A stretch of 64,000 nucleotides of DNA from Curvularia sp. ZM96 (GCA_022457065.1 JAJGBQ010000004.1:4510712-4574711), one strand, 5' to 3'; positions 1-13,008 are shown, counted from the first letter of the stretch. A program made the numbers and translations. The notes: generated by a model not told the origin, from the letters alone.

Positions 1-512
1 TCTATCACATGCAGTAATCTGGTAGAATTCTTGGAGGAATAGTGATAAATCAACAATGGAATGGAGCTACAAGCTCTTAACCGTTCATAACTGCTTCAAA
101 TAGTACTATAGTGTAGATTAGGATGTATAGGTGTCGTTGTTCTAAGGTAGACGTTCGTGTACAATTTGAATCTTGTTGAAAACATAGTGCAATTGTTTGT
201 AGAGTTGCAAGGTACCCTGCGCTTATGGAATGTTTAGCCTGGGCAAAAAGAGGAGTTTGCTATGCACGATTATATATAAGAGGGTGGGAGAAAGCACTGG
301 TCAGAAAAGGAATACCAAGAAGTCGGTAGAAAGATTATCTGGGTTTGTAAGATGATGAGAATAAATTCCTAAACATACTGGTATCAACCACCAAACAAGT
401 AACGTATGTTCATTTCTGAGGCCGTCACCATAGTACTGACAGGGCACAAGAAAACACTAGACCCAAACGCGTATAATTATATAACACCAATCCTTCGAGT
501 ATAAAAAATTAA
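1..512. other. Intergenic, no gene seen
   Basis: No open reading frame, RNA gene or repeat could be supported here. The stretch is moderately AT-rich and has a TATA-like tract near 270-280. The segment just left of 513 must include the 3' untranslated region of the minus-strand regulator gene. Confidence 0.5.
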
Positions 513-2854
513 TCATTGCCCAAGATTTGTGTCGCTTCTCATTATGCTCTCGAAGAACGCCATGTCCACCCCTTGAAACGCCCAGTCTTCACTTCCTGCA
601 GCTAGCTCTGGAAACTCACCCTGCCATGGTGCGGCGCGTGACGGCGAAAGATATGTTTCGGAAAAAGCGGCTAGGTTTCCTCCATCTTGTTGGTGCTCTT
701 GTTGTTCCTGGCGTGTAAATGCAGCCGAAGAATCAGGAAGAGCTGTCATGGGTGTGGCCTGGTATGAGATGTTGTTAAGAGAAAGAGCGGGGGACGACGT
801 GTTAGGACAGGAAGCGGAGCTCAAGTGTGTTGATGAGGGAAAACGGAATTGAGAATTTATATGCGATGGATCGGAATCGGTATCGGTGGTGGCTGGGAAT
901 CGATCTAGCTGCAGCGGAGCTGTTCGATGCATGGCTGCAGTCGCTGAAGCTTGGCTTTCGGTCAGGGTATCTCGCCCGATGCGAATAACTCCAAAGTATG
1001 GAATGTGCACGCTGACTACGCTGTCCTCTTCTCGTGTCGTACTATCCTGTTGCACCATTCCATTGCCTACCTCACTCACGCTCACTTGCCTATCGCCGGC
1101 CTCTATCTCTATGGCCAGTAACTTCCTCAGCAAATCTGCACTCTGGGCACTCAGTGCATCAGAATTGAGTTTGTTGATCTCATGCATGTTCTCCTGGACT
1201 TGCTCGATCATAGCACGATCGCTCAAATATTGATGCGCGAGCGGATTATCCGCCCCAGCTCGATGACAGTCCAAGTGTGCAAGAAGCAGCGCCATCGCCG
1301 CCATGAGGGCAAGAAAATCAACGGTACGGCAGCTGTAGGCGATGCGGTTCAAGTTACGCAGGGTGATGTAGCGAGACAGGACCTCACGTGACGCATTTAC
1401 GCACGTCATCCGCGAGTAGTCGTGTTTACTCTCAGCAGACGGCGCGCGCAGCATGTATGGTAGATGCAGCTGTATAAGCAGATTATAGTGGAAGATTTGC
1501 GCAAGGAGGCGCCGCGTATCCCAAAAGTGGGTTTGTAGGTCAGCAGAAACAGCGTTGAGCTTGGGGGCTAGCCACCACTTGCTTGTGAGCCCACGAGCAG
1601 CTTTTTGCAGCTCCAAGTCGATTTCGCGAGTGGCGGCAACATGTTGAGCACTGAGACTGCATTCATTACGTCCTAGAATACGCGACATTAGCGCGCAGTG
1701 CATGCGCTCGAGACGACCCATTGGGGTATCGTTGGCAAGGCACATTTCAGAGGCCATGCTGCGGTCGGTGCATCCTTGCGGTATGCCCAGGAGGAGACAC
1801 AGGTGTCGGTCCAAGGTGACGATGCGGAGCCACATTAGTTGTGGGTTATATTCCGTCTTAGAATCAAGTACCTTGTACTGCGATTGGCTGTCGGATCGAT
1901 GGAGGCCCATTAATTGTGCGATACTCATGGCTCGTCGGCCCGCGACCCAGCTTCTTCGAAGGTTTCCGATGTTTGCTTGGTACAAACTTTCGATCATGAT
2001 ACACTCAAGACTTTCTATACTGCCCAAAAGCTCGTCGTTGGTTGATACGTGGTTGATCGCGACATCAACTAAACGTTCCATGATGACGCGCGGGGGTTCG
2101 GAAAGACCTTTGATTTCTTTGTCAAGATCGGGGTGGAGATGCTGCAAGAACGTGGCAAGTTGGAGCATGTGCCTTGCGATCAGAACAGGGTGTACATGTG
2201 ATTCCGGGATTGCAAGCAGACTATCAGGAGTCTTAAGGCCGTTCCGATAGAGAGTGTCATACGGCATGGTCAAAAGCTCGTGGGCAAGTATGGAAGAGTG
2301 ACGACTGGCTTTGCAGATGCGTTCCGTATCTTCCCGTGACGGCAGCGATTCATGTAGATACCTGGAAAGCCTCTCATATTTCATTTGACTTGTTGACGTC
2401 TCATTGTTGCTCTGAGCCGTAAAGCATTGCTACAAGTGCGGTCAGTAGCGGTCATATACTAGGATGATGGGAGAGATGTAGGACGTACATCTGGAGACTT
2501 GCGAGAGGAGAAGCATCGTGACGGCTCAGAGTCTACTGACACAGGTGTGAGAACGTTTTGGTCGACTCTTCTTCCATCGTCACTAGGAGTCGCAATAGAT
2601 GTTGGGCCATTGAGAGAGGCGCCATCGTTGCCGCTGTGCGCAACACGGGAGCCGTCCTCCTCGAACTCCTGGCTGATACATGGAGAGCCGCGCTGTCTGC
2701 ATCCATTGCAAGAAGTACTGGCAATGTGTGGATCGAAAATACACTTCATCTTCCTCCGCTTGCATTCCCAACAGCTGTGGGTGCCTTTGCGGACCTTTCT
2801 TCGCTTCACGTTCGAGAAGGTGTCATGTGATGGTGCAGCACGTGGAGACGACAT
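513..2854 (-). CDS. Zn2Cys6 fungal transcription factor, divergent from the PKS
   Basis: Two exons: 2854-2489 and 2429-513, joined across a 59-bp intron (2488-2430) with donor GTACGT, branch site CTGAC and acceptor TTGTAG. The splice keeps the frame and gives about 760 residues. Exon 1 carries a Zn2Cys6 binuclear cluster with cysteines at residues 28, 31, 38, 49, 52 and 59 and a basic stretch around it. Exon 2 holds a fungal-specific transcription factor middle region, recognisable by NLRRSWVAGRRAMSIAQLMG and LLGIPQG. It is predicted to act in the nucleus on CGG-type half-sites. It is transcribed away from the polyketide synthase with 1.17 kb between their start codons, the usual arrangement for a pathway-specific activator; that role is inference. 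The C-terminal third is low-complexity, rich in Ser, Thr and Gln, consistent with an activation region. Confidence 0.9.
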
Positions 2855-4026
2855 TGGCTTTACTCATCGATGGGGTTGGGATTTTGTTTCAGCTGCAAGA
2901 GGAACGTTGAGTTGGGGGACGGCGGAAAGGAGTTCACAATCACGGCGACCGGCGGTCGAAGGATATCAGCATGACGCGAGCGGCGGAGGAAGCGCCCTTC
3001 GTCCGCCGCGCGGGCGAAAACTGCCAGGAAACGCGTGGGGGTTCGGCCGTAGCGCCTGGGGCCTGATCCTCTCGGTTGTGACGGGGGATCGACGGGTGTG
3101 GCGTGATCCGTTCCACGGCTCAATCCGTTCCCCGACTCACTAATCCTCGCCTTCACCGCAGCCACATTCACACATAATCTAAACCATGCGTCTTGTTTGC
3201 CAACCAGCACAACATTCCCTTCGTCTGCGATCCATTCCTGCTGCCGGCAAACCTAAAGCCTTGAGCAATAAGGCTCCGATAATGTGACCAGCGCGCTTCG
3301 GTTTGGAGGAATGGTACATCGTATACACGAACTGGCAACACACAGAAGGATTCAAGGCCACCATCGAAATTTCGGTCTTTCTACGTAATATTTTACTTAA
3401 AAAGTCTTTCCAACTAGCATCCCATGTCTCTCTAAGACGGGTTGAGAGCCGCCACTGGCATCCTATCTTTTCATGCGAGCCGCTACCATTGCCTGATGTG
3501 AAAAGGAAACTTGTTGGTGTGGAATTGCAGCCAATAGATGCTTTCGCACATAATTAAGGCCTCCCTGAGGTTTCAAAGCATTGTTACCAGCATGTGCGTA
3601 TCGGATCATTACAGCGGATCTGATTTGAAGAATTATCATCACCTAGGTGCGAAGGTTTGAACCATTTTCCCAAAGGGGTATATATCAAATCAGTTCATGG
3701 CAGGACAAATAGCTCGAGCTGATATCCACCGCGGGATGTACAAGGAACAAAAGATGCAGTGAGCATATCCACATGCTCTGCAGTCAGCACACCCAACCTG
3801 AGAAGCCCTGAGAACAACCCTACACGTTGCATCCTGTTCCTCCATTCGGCGATATGCAGTGCTGAGAAAGATAACGATCTGTCCATTCCCCGTCCAGGAT
3901 CCATCCCGTCCGCCGCAATACTGGCAAAATGAGCCTATAAAGGTTCTCACCAACTACCGAGACGGCTGTTTTCGTAAGAGTGTTTGTAGCTTTACAGTTT
4001 ATCTTTAATCACAATACATAGCCACC
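2855..4026. promoter_or_regulatory. Shared intergenic region of regulator and PKS
   Basis: This 1.17-kb interval separates the divergent start codons of the Zn2Cys6 regulator and the polyketide synthase, so it should hold both promoters. A TATA-like TATAAA lies at 3936-3941, about 86 bp before the PKS start, and a second TATATAT tract lies near 3681. The PKS start has a strong context, GCCACCATGG. Short open frames here have no recognisable product. Confidence 0.6.
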
Positions 4027-7000
4027 ATGGACTACAGCCATCGAACAGTTCTTCTCTTTGGAGACGTCACGGATTCATGGATTGAGGGCATCGACCATAT
4101 CTATAAACAGGCTGTAACAAAGCCATGGCTTCGGTTGTTCTTGGGTGATCTCTTTTCAGCCATCAAGTCAGAAACCAAAGCTATGGACCGAGCCTTGCAA
4201 GAGAGTTTCAATGATTGCTCCAATTTTCAAGAGTTGGCCGAGAGATATCGACATACCGGAGATGAGTTTGGTATGGCACATGCCATGCTGATCTATGCAA
4301 TCCGAGCTGTAGTTCTCTTAGAGTGAGCCTCCTGATCGTATTAAACTACAATTCTTCTATATACTAACTAATTGAAGGGCTTTGAATCGGGAGCCACTTA
4401 TACTTGACCCAAACCGACTTGGGCTCGAGGTGATCGGTATCTCCGGAGGCCTTTTTAGTGCCGCAGTGATGTCAATCTCGACCAATGCCGAAACTCTTTA
4501 TGCAGCATGCATTGAAGCTGGTCGTGTGTGGTCGAGACTCTGTAATCTTACCCTGATAAGATCAAGGGCCATGGAGGAACGCCCTGGCACCTGGGGCTGG
4601 GCTATCCTCGGTATCTCAGCAGCAGAGCTGGGTAAAACCCTAGAGCAGTTTCAAAGTTCGATGGTAAGTGCCATATACTCGGATGAAACTATTCCAGAAG
4701 CTGATCAGAATATCCACAGGGCATTCCTTTTTCCAAGAGAGCAAAGGTTGGAGTCCTCGGAGATCGATGGAGTACAATCATAGGGCCTCCTTCTGTTCTA
4801 GAGCTCATCTTGAGTGAGTGTCTTAGTTTGAAGGATCTTCCAAAGAACGAGCTCAACATCCATGCCCTTCAACATACCTTAAGCGTCTCAGATGCTGACA
4901 TCGACTATATCGTCGGAAATTCCCTGCTATTAGAGACTCCTCTACGTCCTGGCTACAGGATACATGGATTGGATGATGATTCTCCAGAAGCGAGCTACCC
5001 AGATTGGAGACATCTCCTGAGGGCTTCGGCATACCAGACCTTGTCACGACCTTTGGACATCGTTCAGGCTGTCAGCAATCTGAACGCCGCTCTGGGAGCA
5101 TCACAACATATCGATGTCAAGATCATCGGTCCTAGCAGCCACGCAACATATCTTGCCAAGGCTCTACAGAGGGCAGGCAGGGAAGTGTCTGTTCAAAACG
5201 ATTCATCTGCGAGTCCGCAAACTCCAGGTACACGTGACGGTATCGCCATTGTCGGCATGTCAGGCAAGGGACCAGGCAGCGATGACCTCGAAGAATTCTG
5301 GAATGTCATATTAAAAGGCCTCGACCTGCATGAAGAAGTCCCACCAGATCGTTTCAGCTTGGAAGAATACTATTCGCCTAAGCATCCACCGGCCGGCCCA
5401 GGTAAATGCACCATGACCTGCCGTCACAGGTGCTTCATGAATAACCCTGGACATTTCGACTCCAAGTTCTTCCATATATCACCCAGAGAAGCTATGCTCA
5501 TGGATCCTGCTCATCGATTGTTCTTGATGAATGCATACGAGGCTCTCGAAATGGCGGGGTATTCAGATGGTCAAACCAAGAGTACTGATCCGACGAGAAT
5601 TGCAACCTTCTTTGGCCAGTGCAACGACGATTGGCATGTAGTTGGCCATCGTGCTCTAGGATGCGATGCATACACTCTTCAGGCTGTCCAGCGTGCATTC
5701 GGGCCGGGTCGACTTGCTTTCCAGTTCAACTGGGAGGGACCGACGTATGCGCTAGACTCTGCTTGTGCAGCCACGAGTTCCTGTATTCATCTTGCTTGCA
5801 TGAGCTTGATTACAAGAGACATAGATATGGCTGTGGCAGGGGCCGCCAACGTGTTGTCGACTCCTCATTCTTTCACCAGCCTGAGCCGATCTGGGGTCTT
5901 ATCTGATTCGGGGAACTGTAAGACTTATCGAGACGATGCGGATGGCTACTGTCGTGCCGACTTTTCAGGTGCCGTGGTCATGAAAAGGCTCGATGATGCT
6001 ATTGCCCAGAATGACAACATCTTGGCTGTCATCTCTTCCTCGGCAAGGAACCATTCTGGAAACTCTACATCCATCACAACATCTGATGCTGCTGCCCAGG
6101 AACGATTGTTTCACAAGGTCTTGCGAAATGCACGCGTTACGCCCGAAGATATCTCATACGTCGAGATGCATGGTACAGGGACCCAGGTCGGCGATAAAGC
6201 AGAGATAGGAGCGGTTTCCAGCGTCTTTTCAAGGAGAGCTGATGGAAAACCTCTACTTGTAGGAGCCATCAAGGCAAATATAGGGCACAGTGGAGCGGTG
6301 AGCAATAACTCGAACCTAGTTCTCAACATTGTGGATACTAATATGGTTGTAAAACTAAGGCAGCAGGCATGTCCTCCTTACTGAAGAGCATCCTCATGTT
6401 CCGAAACAACACAATACCACCACAAGCCGGAATGCCCCATACTCTCAATCCCAATTTCTCCCCTTTGCATGAAATCAACATCAAAATTCCCTCCGAGCCT
6501 CTCGCATTCACGGCAACTGGCAACAAGCCTAGACGAATACTTCTCAACAACTTTGATGCAGCGGTGAGTCATATCTTGTGTCTGCTATCTTCTGCAAAGA
6601 CACTGACCATTCCAAATAAAGGGCGGCAACGCATGCCTATTACTGGAGGATTACACGGATACGAAGGAAAGGAACGCCGATATTAGGTCCGCCCATACCA
6701 TTGTTACGTCAGCGAGAACACAGTCGTCGCATCTTCTCAACAAGAAGAGGCTTCTGAGATGGCTCCAGTCAAATCCCAACACGCGCATCGAGGATCTGGC
6801 GTACACAACTACCGCGAGAAGGATGCACCACCCCATCAGGTTGGCGATTACTGCATCCACGACTCAAGAGGTCATTGCAAAACTTGAAACCGAAATCGAA
6901 CACAACGATAGCTCCTTAGCGCAGCGAGCTTCCCCTATTGTGTTTGTATTCACTGGGCAGGGATCCCACTATGGAGGTATGGGTGCCGAGCTGTATCGCT

Positions 7001-10000
7001 CAAGTTCCTTCTTCCGTGAAAGGGTCGACCTATGCGCCTCCATCTGTGCTGGAAATGATTTCCCTCCCTTCTTGGACATTATCACTGATGAAACGCTCGA
7101 TGTGTCTACAAAGAATGCAGCTCAAGTACAGCTCGCTGTATTAACTTTGGAAATAGCCCTCACCCATTTGTGGCGATCAGCTGGAATCGAACCTGCCATG
7201 GTCATGGGGCACAGTCTTGGAGAGTATGCCGCCCTACATGCCGCGGGTGTTTTGTCTTTGGCAGACGCGTTGTATCTGATCGGACATCGCGCTCTCTTAC
7301 TCTTCGAGCGATGCGAAGCCGAGTCTTGTTCTATGCTGTCATTATCCATGCCAGTGGACAAAGTGCGAGATCATCTTACAAAGATACGCTCCTCTTCTTG
7401 CAATGTGGCTTGCATCAACAGCTCTACCTCTACTGTTGTTAGTGGTACTGCTGAAGATCTTGCAGAGTTCCAATCAAGCATCACAAAGGTTCGTGCGAAG
7501 AAACTACCGCTCCCATTTGCATTCCATTCTTTCCAGATGGATCCAATACTAGAGGACTACTCTCGCATCGCGGCGGGTGTGACGTATTCGGCACCCAAGA
7601 TCCCAGTGGCTTCAACTTTGCTTGGATCTGTTGTTGATAGCGAAGGGGTTTTCACCCAAGAATACATGGTCCAGCAGACACGCCAAGCGGTCGACTTTGT
7701 CGGTGGCCTTGTCGCTGTAAAGTCCAAAATGGCTGACCCGCTTTGGCTCGAAATCGGACCTGCACCAGTTTGCATGTCATTCGTGCGCGATACCCTTTCC
7801 CCTCCAGCTTACAAGATGATGCACAGTCTTCAACCAAAGACTAGCAACTGGATGTCCTTGTCGAAAACTCTCGCGGCCATCTACACTAGTGGTATTGATG
7901 TTGACTGGCTCGCACTGCATGCTCCATACGAAAAAAATCTCAAGTTACTGGCGCTTCCTTCCTATGCATGGGATGTGAAGAACTTTTGGATAACTCATAC
8001 CGATAAGGTCACAAAAGCTGTATCCGAACAGTTCCCGGTTGCGTTATCCGAACCAATCATCTCTACGTGTGCACAGTATCTTGTCTCCAAGTCATCTTCT
8101 CCAAAGATACAAGTTACGTTTCGGGCTTCCATTGCCGACCCAGGATTCGCGGGACTTATGGATGGCCACAAGATGCAAGGTGTTGGATTATGTTCTGGAA
8201 GCGTCTTCTGCGAAGCCGCTTTTGCAGCGACTAAGTATGCCCTCGAATACAGTGGAAGGAAGAAGGTAACACAGCCCTGGCTGACTCTTCACGACCCTGA
8301 GCTTCTTTTGCCCCTTACGAAGAAGCTGGTGGGCCCTGACGGCGATCTCGTCACTACAGCTGTAATGGACAGCACCACTGCAAAGACTATCTCGGTTACA
8401 TTCAAGGCCACATCTGCAAGTGCATCGCATGATCTTGGTACTTGCGTAGTCAAAGTTCGTGACCCTGCCAGAAGTCAGGTCGAATGGGACCGGGTATCGT
8501 ACTTCATCAAAGCGAGGATGGATGAGACGATTAAAAATGCCAAAGAAGGACTGGGCCATAGAATGCAACCAGAAGTCTTCTATGCGCTGTTCGGCAACGC
8601 CGTTGAGTTTGCGCCTGAATTCCAAGGTATCAACGAGGCCTACATAGCGAAAGATTTCCAGGAGGCTGCAGCAGTAGTTACGCTCCCGCATGACCCCAGC
8701 GGTACTCGGTTCACATTCTCACCTTATTGGGGAGAGGCTCTTGTGCATTTAGCCGGCTTCATGGTCAATGGCAATCCGAGCAAATCTCCCAAGACCACAT
8801 TCATCGTAATGGGTTTTGCGAGCGTTGAACAGACGGCATCGCTGATACCAGGGAAGCAGTATATGACATACACTCGCATCTCGAAGTGGGTCAAGGACAC
8901 AGCGTACTGTGACGCGATTGTTTTCGATCCCGAATCGTCTCAAATTGTCTTACAGTGCATAGATCTCCGTTACCAAGAGCTTCCCCGAGCTACCTGGAAG
9001 CACATACTCGAAGGGCCACATGGGACTCCTATGGCACATTCACACAAAGCCTCTGTCAGAGACGTCAAGAAGGACGCTGAAACAAGAGAGTTGCAACAGC
9101 CTACTCCGGCTAGCGTGCCAGCACAACAACAAACGATACATGAGCCCCAATTGGAAACTGAAGAGTCAGCTGCAGACGCAAGGCTGTTTGATGCAATCTT
9201 GGACAGTATTTCGAAGGCCACAGGTACCGATCCCTCTGAATTCACGGACGACACAATGATAGCCGATCTCGGCGTTGACTCTATCATGGCCATCGAAGTT
9301 GTCGCGACTGTAAAGGCTGACTCGGGCCTTGATTTGCCCGCTGCGTTTGTCTTCGAGTATCCTACTATTGGTGATCTTCGGAAAGAGTTTGAAGCGAACA
9401 GATCCATGACTGAGAAGCCTAAGCTCAGCACAGGTCCCTCTAGTGCTAGGACTTCCATTCCGTCAAGCCCTAATTCATTGGTTCACTCGATGTCTGAGTC
9501 GGCTTCTTCGCTATCTCTTAGTGACATGGAGGAGGTGTTGCCCCTTGAACGCCAGAGCAAGACCAAGAGAGAGCAGAAACAACCGGTCAAGGTAAATAAT
9601 GACCCGTCACCCGAGCCAGTTGTCCGAGTCACGCTCTTGCAAGGCCGTCCCGGTTCCAAAAAAACTCCGTTCTATATGATGGCCGACGGTACAGGAACAA
9701 TTGCAACCTATATTCACCTGCCGCCCTTTAAGTCGAAGATGCCTGTCTACGGCATCGACTCGCCATTTCTCCGCTGCCCGGAAAGATTGACCAAGGAGGT
9801 TGGCATTGAAGGAGTAGCAAGACTCATTGTCGATGCTCTCATCAAAGCGCAGCCCGAGGGTCCTCTTATGATTGGAGGGTTTTCGGCCGGCTCTATCGTT
9901 GCATACGAGGTTTGTCGTCAACTGGGTAAAGCCGGCCGCAAGGTGGACGGTCTGGTGCTGATCGATATGTGCTGTCCACGATCCAGTTTCCTTGACGAAG

Positions 10001-10488
10001 ACAAGATGAACTCTGAAGACGATGCCAGCTTCGCCATCTTTGAAACCGCTGTTGCGAAAGATGGGCTCTGGAGCTCCTCCAATACCACCCAACAGCATTT
10101 CCGGGCATATCATATCGCCATGCACGCCTACCACCCGCCATACATGGCAGAACAAGAAAGAACGGCTCGTACGGCTGTCATCTGGGCTGAGAAAGGCATG
10201 ATCAATCGCGTCATTGGCAATGAAAAGTTGATGAAGATGTTAGTGGACCAGGGCATCCCGACGACATCGTACCCTGGCTACATGGAAGACCCCAAACTAG
10301 GAGCCTTCGCCTGCTTGGTACCAGACCGTACGAAGGCTGACCTTGGTCCGAATGGTTGGGAGAAGTATACTGCTGGTGAGGTTTTGGCGCTTTCGGTGCC
10401 TGGAGATCATCTCGATCTGCCCATGCCTGGCCATGTGCACTTGCTTCATGCTCAGATGGAGAAGGCATTTGCTTATATCAAGGGATAA
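4027..10488 (+). CDS. Non-reducing polyketide synthase, SAT-KS-AT-PT-ACP-TE
   Basis: Five exons: 4027-4322, 4378-4663, 4720-6297, 6360-6563 and 6622-10488. The four introns are 55-62 bp, keep the frame and give about 2076 residues. Domains in order: SAT (about 1-340), with Ser121 in GISGG where the nucleophilic Cys is usual; KS (about 367-800), with Cys543 in DSAC, His678 in HGTGT and His717 in NIGH; AT (about 895-1215), with Ser986 in GHSLGE; product template (about 1280-1590), with His1304 in MDGHKMQG and Glu1493 where the catalytic Asp normally sits; one ACP, with Ser1675 in GVDSI; thioesterase, with Ser1876 in GGFSAGS and a later His in GDHLD. It should condense malonyl-CoA into an aromatic polyketide in the cytosol and release it by the thioesterase. 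The product cannot be named from sequence alone. Intron 3 uses an unusual AAG acceptor, chosen because it restores the KS motif GAAAGM. Confidence 0.95.
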
Positions 10489-11148
10489 GGTAACAATGAT
10501 AGAGTCCTGTAAAGTAGTTCGAGTGAGATTTCTTAAACCAGTTTGATATCTTTTCGGACATGCTTCTTTGTAGACAACAAGTTTTCATTTAGTACATGCT
10601 TATCTAGCGCATATATGTATCCAAGTTTCATGAAATCTTATAACACAATTAATATGATCATCGTAGCGAGGCCATCCTGCGACACATTGTACGCGCCATA
10701 GGCTCTGTTTCTCGGGTACCAATTGGTGGAAAGATTTTGCCATCGACTGTGACCGCAGGGTCGGACCCAACGCCTTCATGGACATCAACACCTTTATGAA
10801 AGGAGGTATCGAGAGGAAAGAGGACCAGTGGGTTGGAATTCTTGATCTTGTTGGGCAAAAGATCGAAGAGATCTGGCAACTGATATCGAATTTAGTGTCA
10901 TATATACGTGAACGTAATTTTCCTTGAGTGATGAGAGAATGAAGTATCATATTGTGCAGTTGAAAGTGGCATGAAGCGTGAGGGTACAGTCTCGTGGGTT
11001 CATTGCTATACATCACCGTTTGTTGTGAGCTATGAAACTCTTGACTATATCCTTATGCAGAGCGAGTGGCTGCTTTTTGTCCGATGAGCGTTCGTCTGCG
11101 ACGCTCTCCTTTTACTTGGAATCACTCAAGCTTGTTTGGTGGCAACCC
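10489..11148. other. Intergenic, no supported gene
   Basis: This is downstream of the PKS. Minus-strand frames near 10600-11016 and 10658-10879 look faintly protein-like, but I recognise no family and see no start or splice sites that hold together. It could be debris of the same broken gene neighbourhood as the dehydrogenase remnant that follows. Confidence 0.4.
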
Positions 11149-11735
11149 TCAGTTAGCAGTAGCTCCAAATGGCCAGCCGTTAGGATCGAGGTTGAAGTGT
11201 CTCCCTGACTCGAGCTCTTCAATGTCCCAGTTGCGCCGCACGAACCTGCCCTTGAGGAAGCGGGCCTCTGAGGTTTAGAGCCAAAGGTTAAGCTTGCTGG
11301 GAGTGTAACTACACGATCAATGATTGGCTTCGTGACGTGTTGAGGTTCATCTCAGCGAGCACAACGCTAGGCTGGGTGTGGAAGACGCTAAGATCAGGTT
11401 GTGCAAGAAGCACTTGTCCCACAAGCGGTAAACAGCAATTTTAGTAACGCAGTAGGAAGCGAAGGCGTCGTTGAGACTCATGTGAGAACCCCATGAGTTG
11501 ATAGAAACGACATGCGCATCAAAAGCAGGAGTGTAGATGAAGGCCTTGGTAACCCACAAAGAGCCTTTGAAGTTGTCCGTGATGCCTTTGAGAAACTCTC
11601 GAGCGTCGACATTGGCAGAGTTCTCCTTAGGTCTAATTGCGGCAGCGGCGTGTATGAGGGTATCAACCTTCCCGTCCTTAGTGAGATTCTCAGCAGCGGA
11701 ATTGTCTAAAGCCTTATTAGTGACATCAGTGCTTT
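11149..11735 (-). pseudogene. Broken short-chain dehydrogenase/reductase
   Basis: The minus-strand translation shows the core and C-terminus of a short-chain dehydrogenase: an NAG-like segment VDTLIHAAA, a catalytic Ser in SINSWGS, and the YxxxK pair in SYCVTK, followed by VFHTQPSVVLAEMNL and then EARFLKGRFV..NWDIEEL near the end. The reading frame changes around 11395-11405, and a stop interrupts the C-terminal part near 11266, so it cannot make the full enzyme. The N-terminal TGxxxGxG nucleotide-binding part is not found upstream. An intact enzyme of this family would be an NAD(P)H-dependent oxidoreductase and could have tailored the polyketide made by the neighbouring PKS; that link is inference from position only. 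Confidence 0.8.
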
Positions 11736-12275
11736 AAATGAAGTCCTTTATGCTAGGATATCCATTTTCAATAGCAGACGCAAATTAATGCCACAGCATT
11801 AGTAGTTGCTGTTGCAGTCGATGACGCAGGTACCGGCCTAGATGCTAGCTTTCCTAGTGATGGTCGTACAGCTGCGGTGGAAGTGACAGGCTTGCAGACT
11901 ACAGGCCTCTTCTTGTGTGTGCATTTTAGTTCCCAGACAGTCGAATAAAGCAGAAGATACAGGCTTCCGCCTACAACCCTGGGGGGAAGACACTTTTGCA
12001 AGAGCAAATACTAAAGTCGAGCCAAGAGAAGTAGTCGCTATTGGTAGAATAAACACTGGTCACGTGATACTTACTGTACTACATTGAACATCGGCCTGGA
12101 AACGGTGAAGAGAAGCTAGTGTGAAGACGATACCTTCTGTTTATCAAGTTGTAACTTAGATATAATATTCTAAGCGTTGTCGGAGTTTCATCTCAACATT
12201 AGAAGAACAAGAGCGGGGATAGGCTGCACTACCACTTCTGTCCTCTTTGGTTTGATGCGCTCCAATTCATTAGAA
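11736..12275. other. Intergenic, no gene seen
   Basis: Several short frames occur on the minus strand (for example 11768-12056), but none has a recognisable motif. The missing N-terminal half of the dehydrogenase remnant was looked for here and not found. Confidence 0.4.
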
Positions 12276-13008
12276 TCAATAACCCATACCCGCTTTCCCC
12301 ACCGCTCGCTCAATTTCTTCCAACATAGCCTGCGCTCCCTGTGCGCCCCTCAGCGTTCCCCGCGGAAACTTGTATCGTCCGTCCACTCCACCAGGCAGAT
12401 CCACAAGCTTGCCGTGCGAAGAACCAGTGAAAAGTAGTATCTGGCCATCGTAGGCTCGAATCGGGCTCAAATTCTCTAGAGACCGCGAGTCAAGATCATC
12501 GAATAGTTGGCTGAGGACACGCGCGTAGGTTCTTGTGAAGCCCATGTACGGCGCCCCTCCCCGATAGGGCATGTTGGCTGAGTCCTCGGCGTCCACTACA
12601 GTAACCCACCGCTCCAGATCCAGGTTAGGGACTTTTCTGCGAACAAGGTCTGGCGCATTCAGCAGCGAAGCTAGTGCAGCTTCGTCGATGACAATGCACA
12701 CATCATTTCGGACGTCGGACGGCCACCCTTCGTCGTCATCGTCGTCATTTTTTTCCCCGGCCAACAAAATCCGCGATCCACTTGTTGAACGCCTTGCGCA
12801 CTGAGGCATAGTCAGCCCCGCGCAGAAGAGCAATGTCAGATATGACGGGTAGCGCAAACGTGTCAGGATCCATCTCAGCCCCACTATCTGACAGAGTAGC
12901 GTAGTCGTGCAGCTTCTTCAAGGCGGTAGCCCACTGTGCGTCGTCGTTGTCCTTGGCGTAGGCGGTGCGCACAACGACAAAGCCCCATTGTTGAGTGAGG
13001 CCTTCCAT
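12276..13008 (-). CDS. Conserved-looking hypothetical protein, frameshifted
   Basis: Two overlapping minus-strand frames make one protein of about 243 residues. The first part starts at 13008 (MEGLTQQWGFVVVRTAY..) and runs to WIADF. The second continues from WPSDVRNDVCIVIDEAALASLL to the C-terminal RGAQGAQAMLEEIERAVG at 12276. The frame changes at a run of seven A (minus strand, near 12748-12754), where one base too many shifts the first frame into a stop. No intron of plausible size bridges the gap. The protein is soluble and acidic, with no signal peptide. I believe similar uncharacterised proteins exist in many fungi, but I know no function. The frameshift may be a real mutation or a homopolymer sequencing error. 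Confidence 0.65.

Noticed and set aside
2860..3210. A 116-codon minus-strand frame in the regulator-PKS intergenic region
   Set aside because: It lies immediately upstream of the regulator start, is Arg/Pro-rich low-complexity and overlaps plus-strand frames; most likely promoter DNA.
10658..10879. A minus-strand frame with GVDVHEGVGSDPAVTVDG
   Set aside because: It has a protein-like composition but no Met start, no splice sites that extend it and no recognised family. It could be a gene fragment but cannot be supported.
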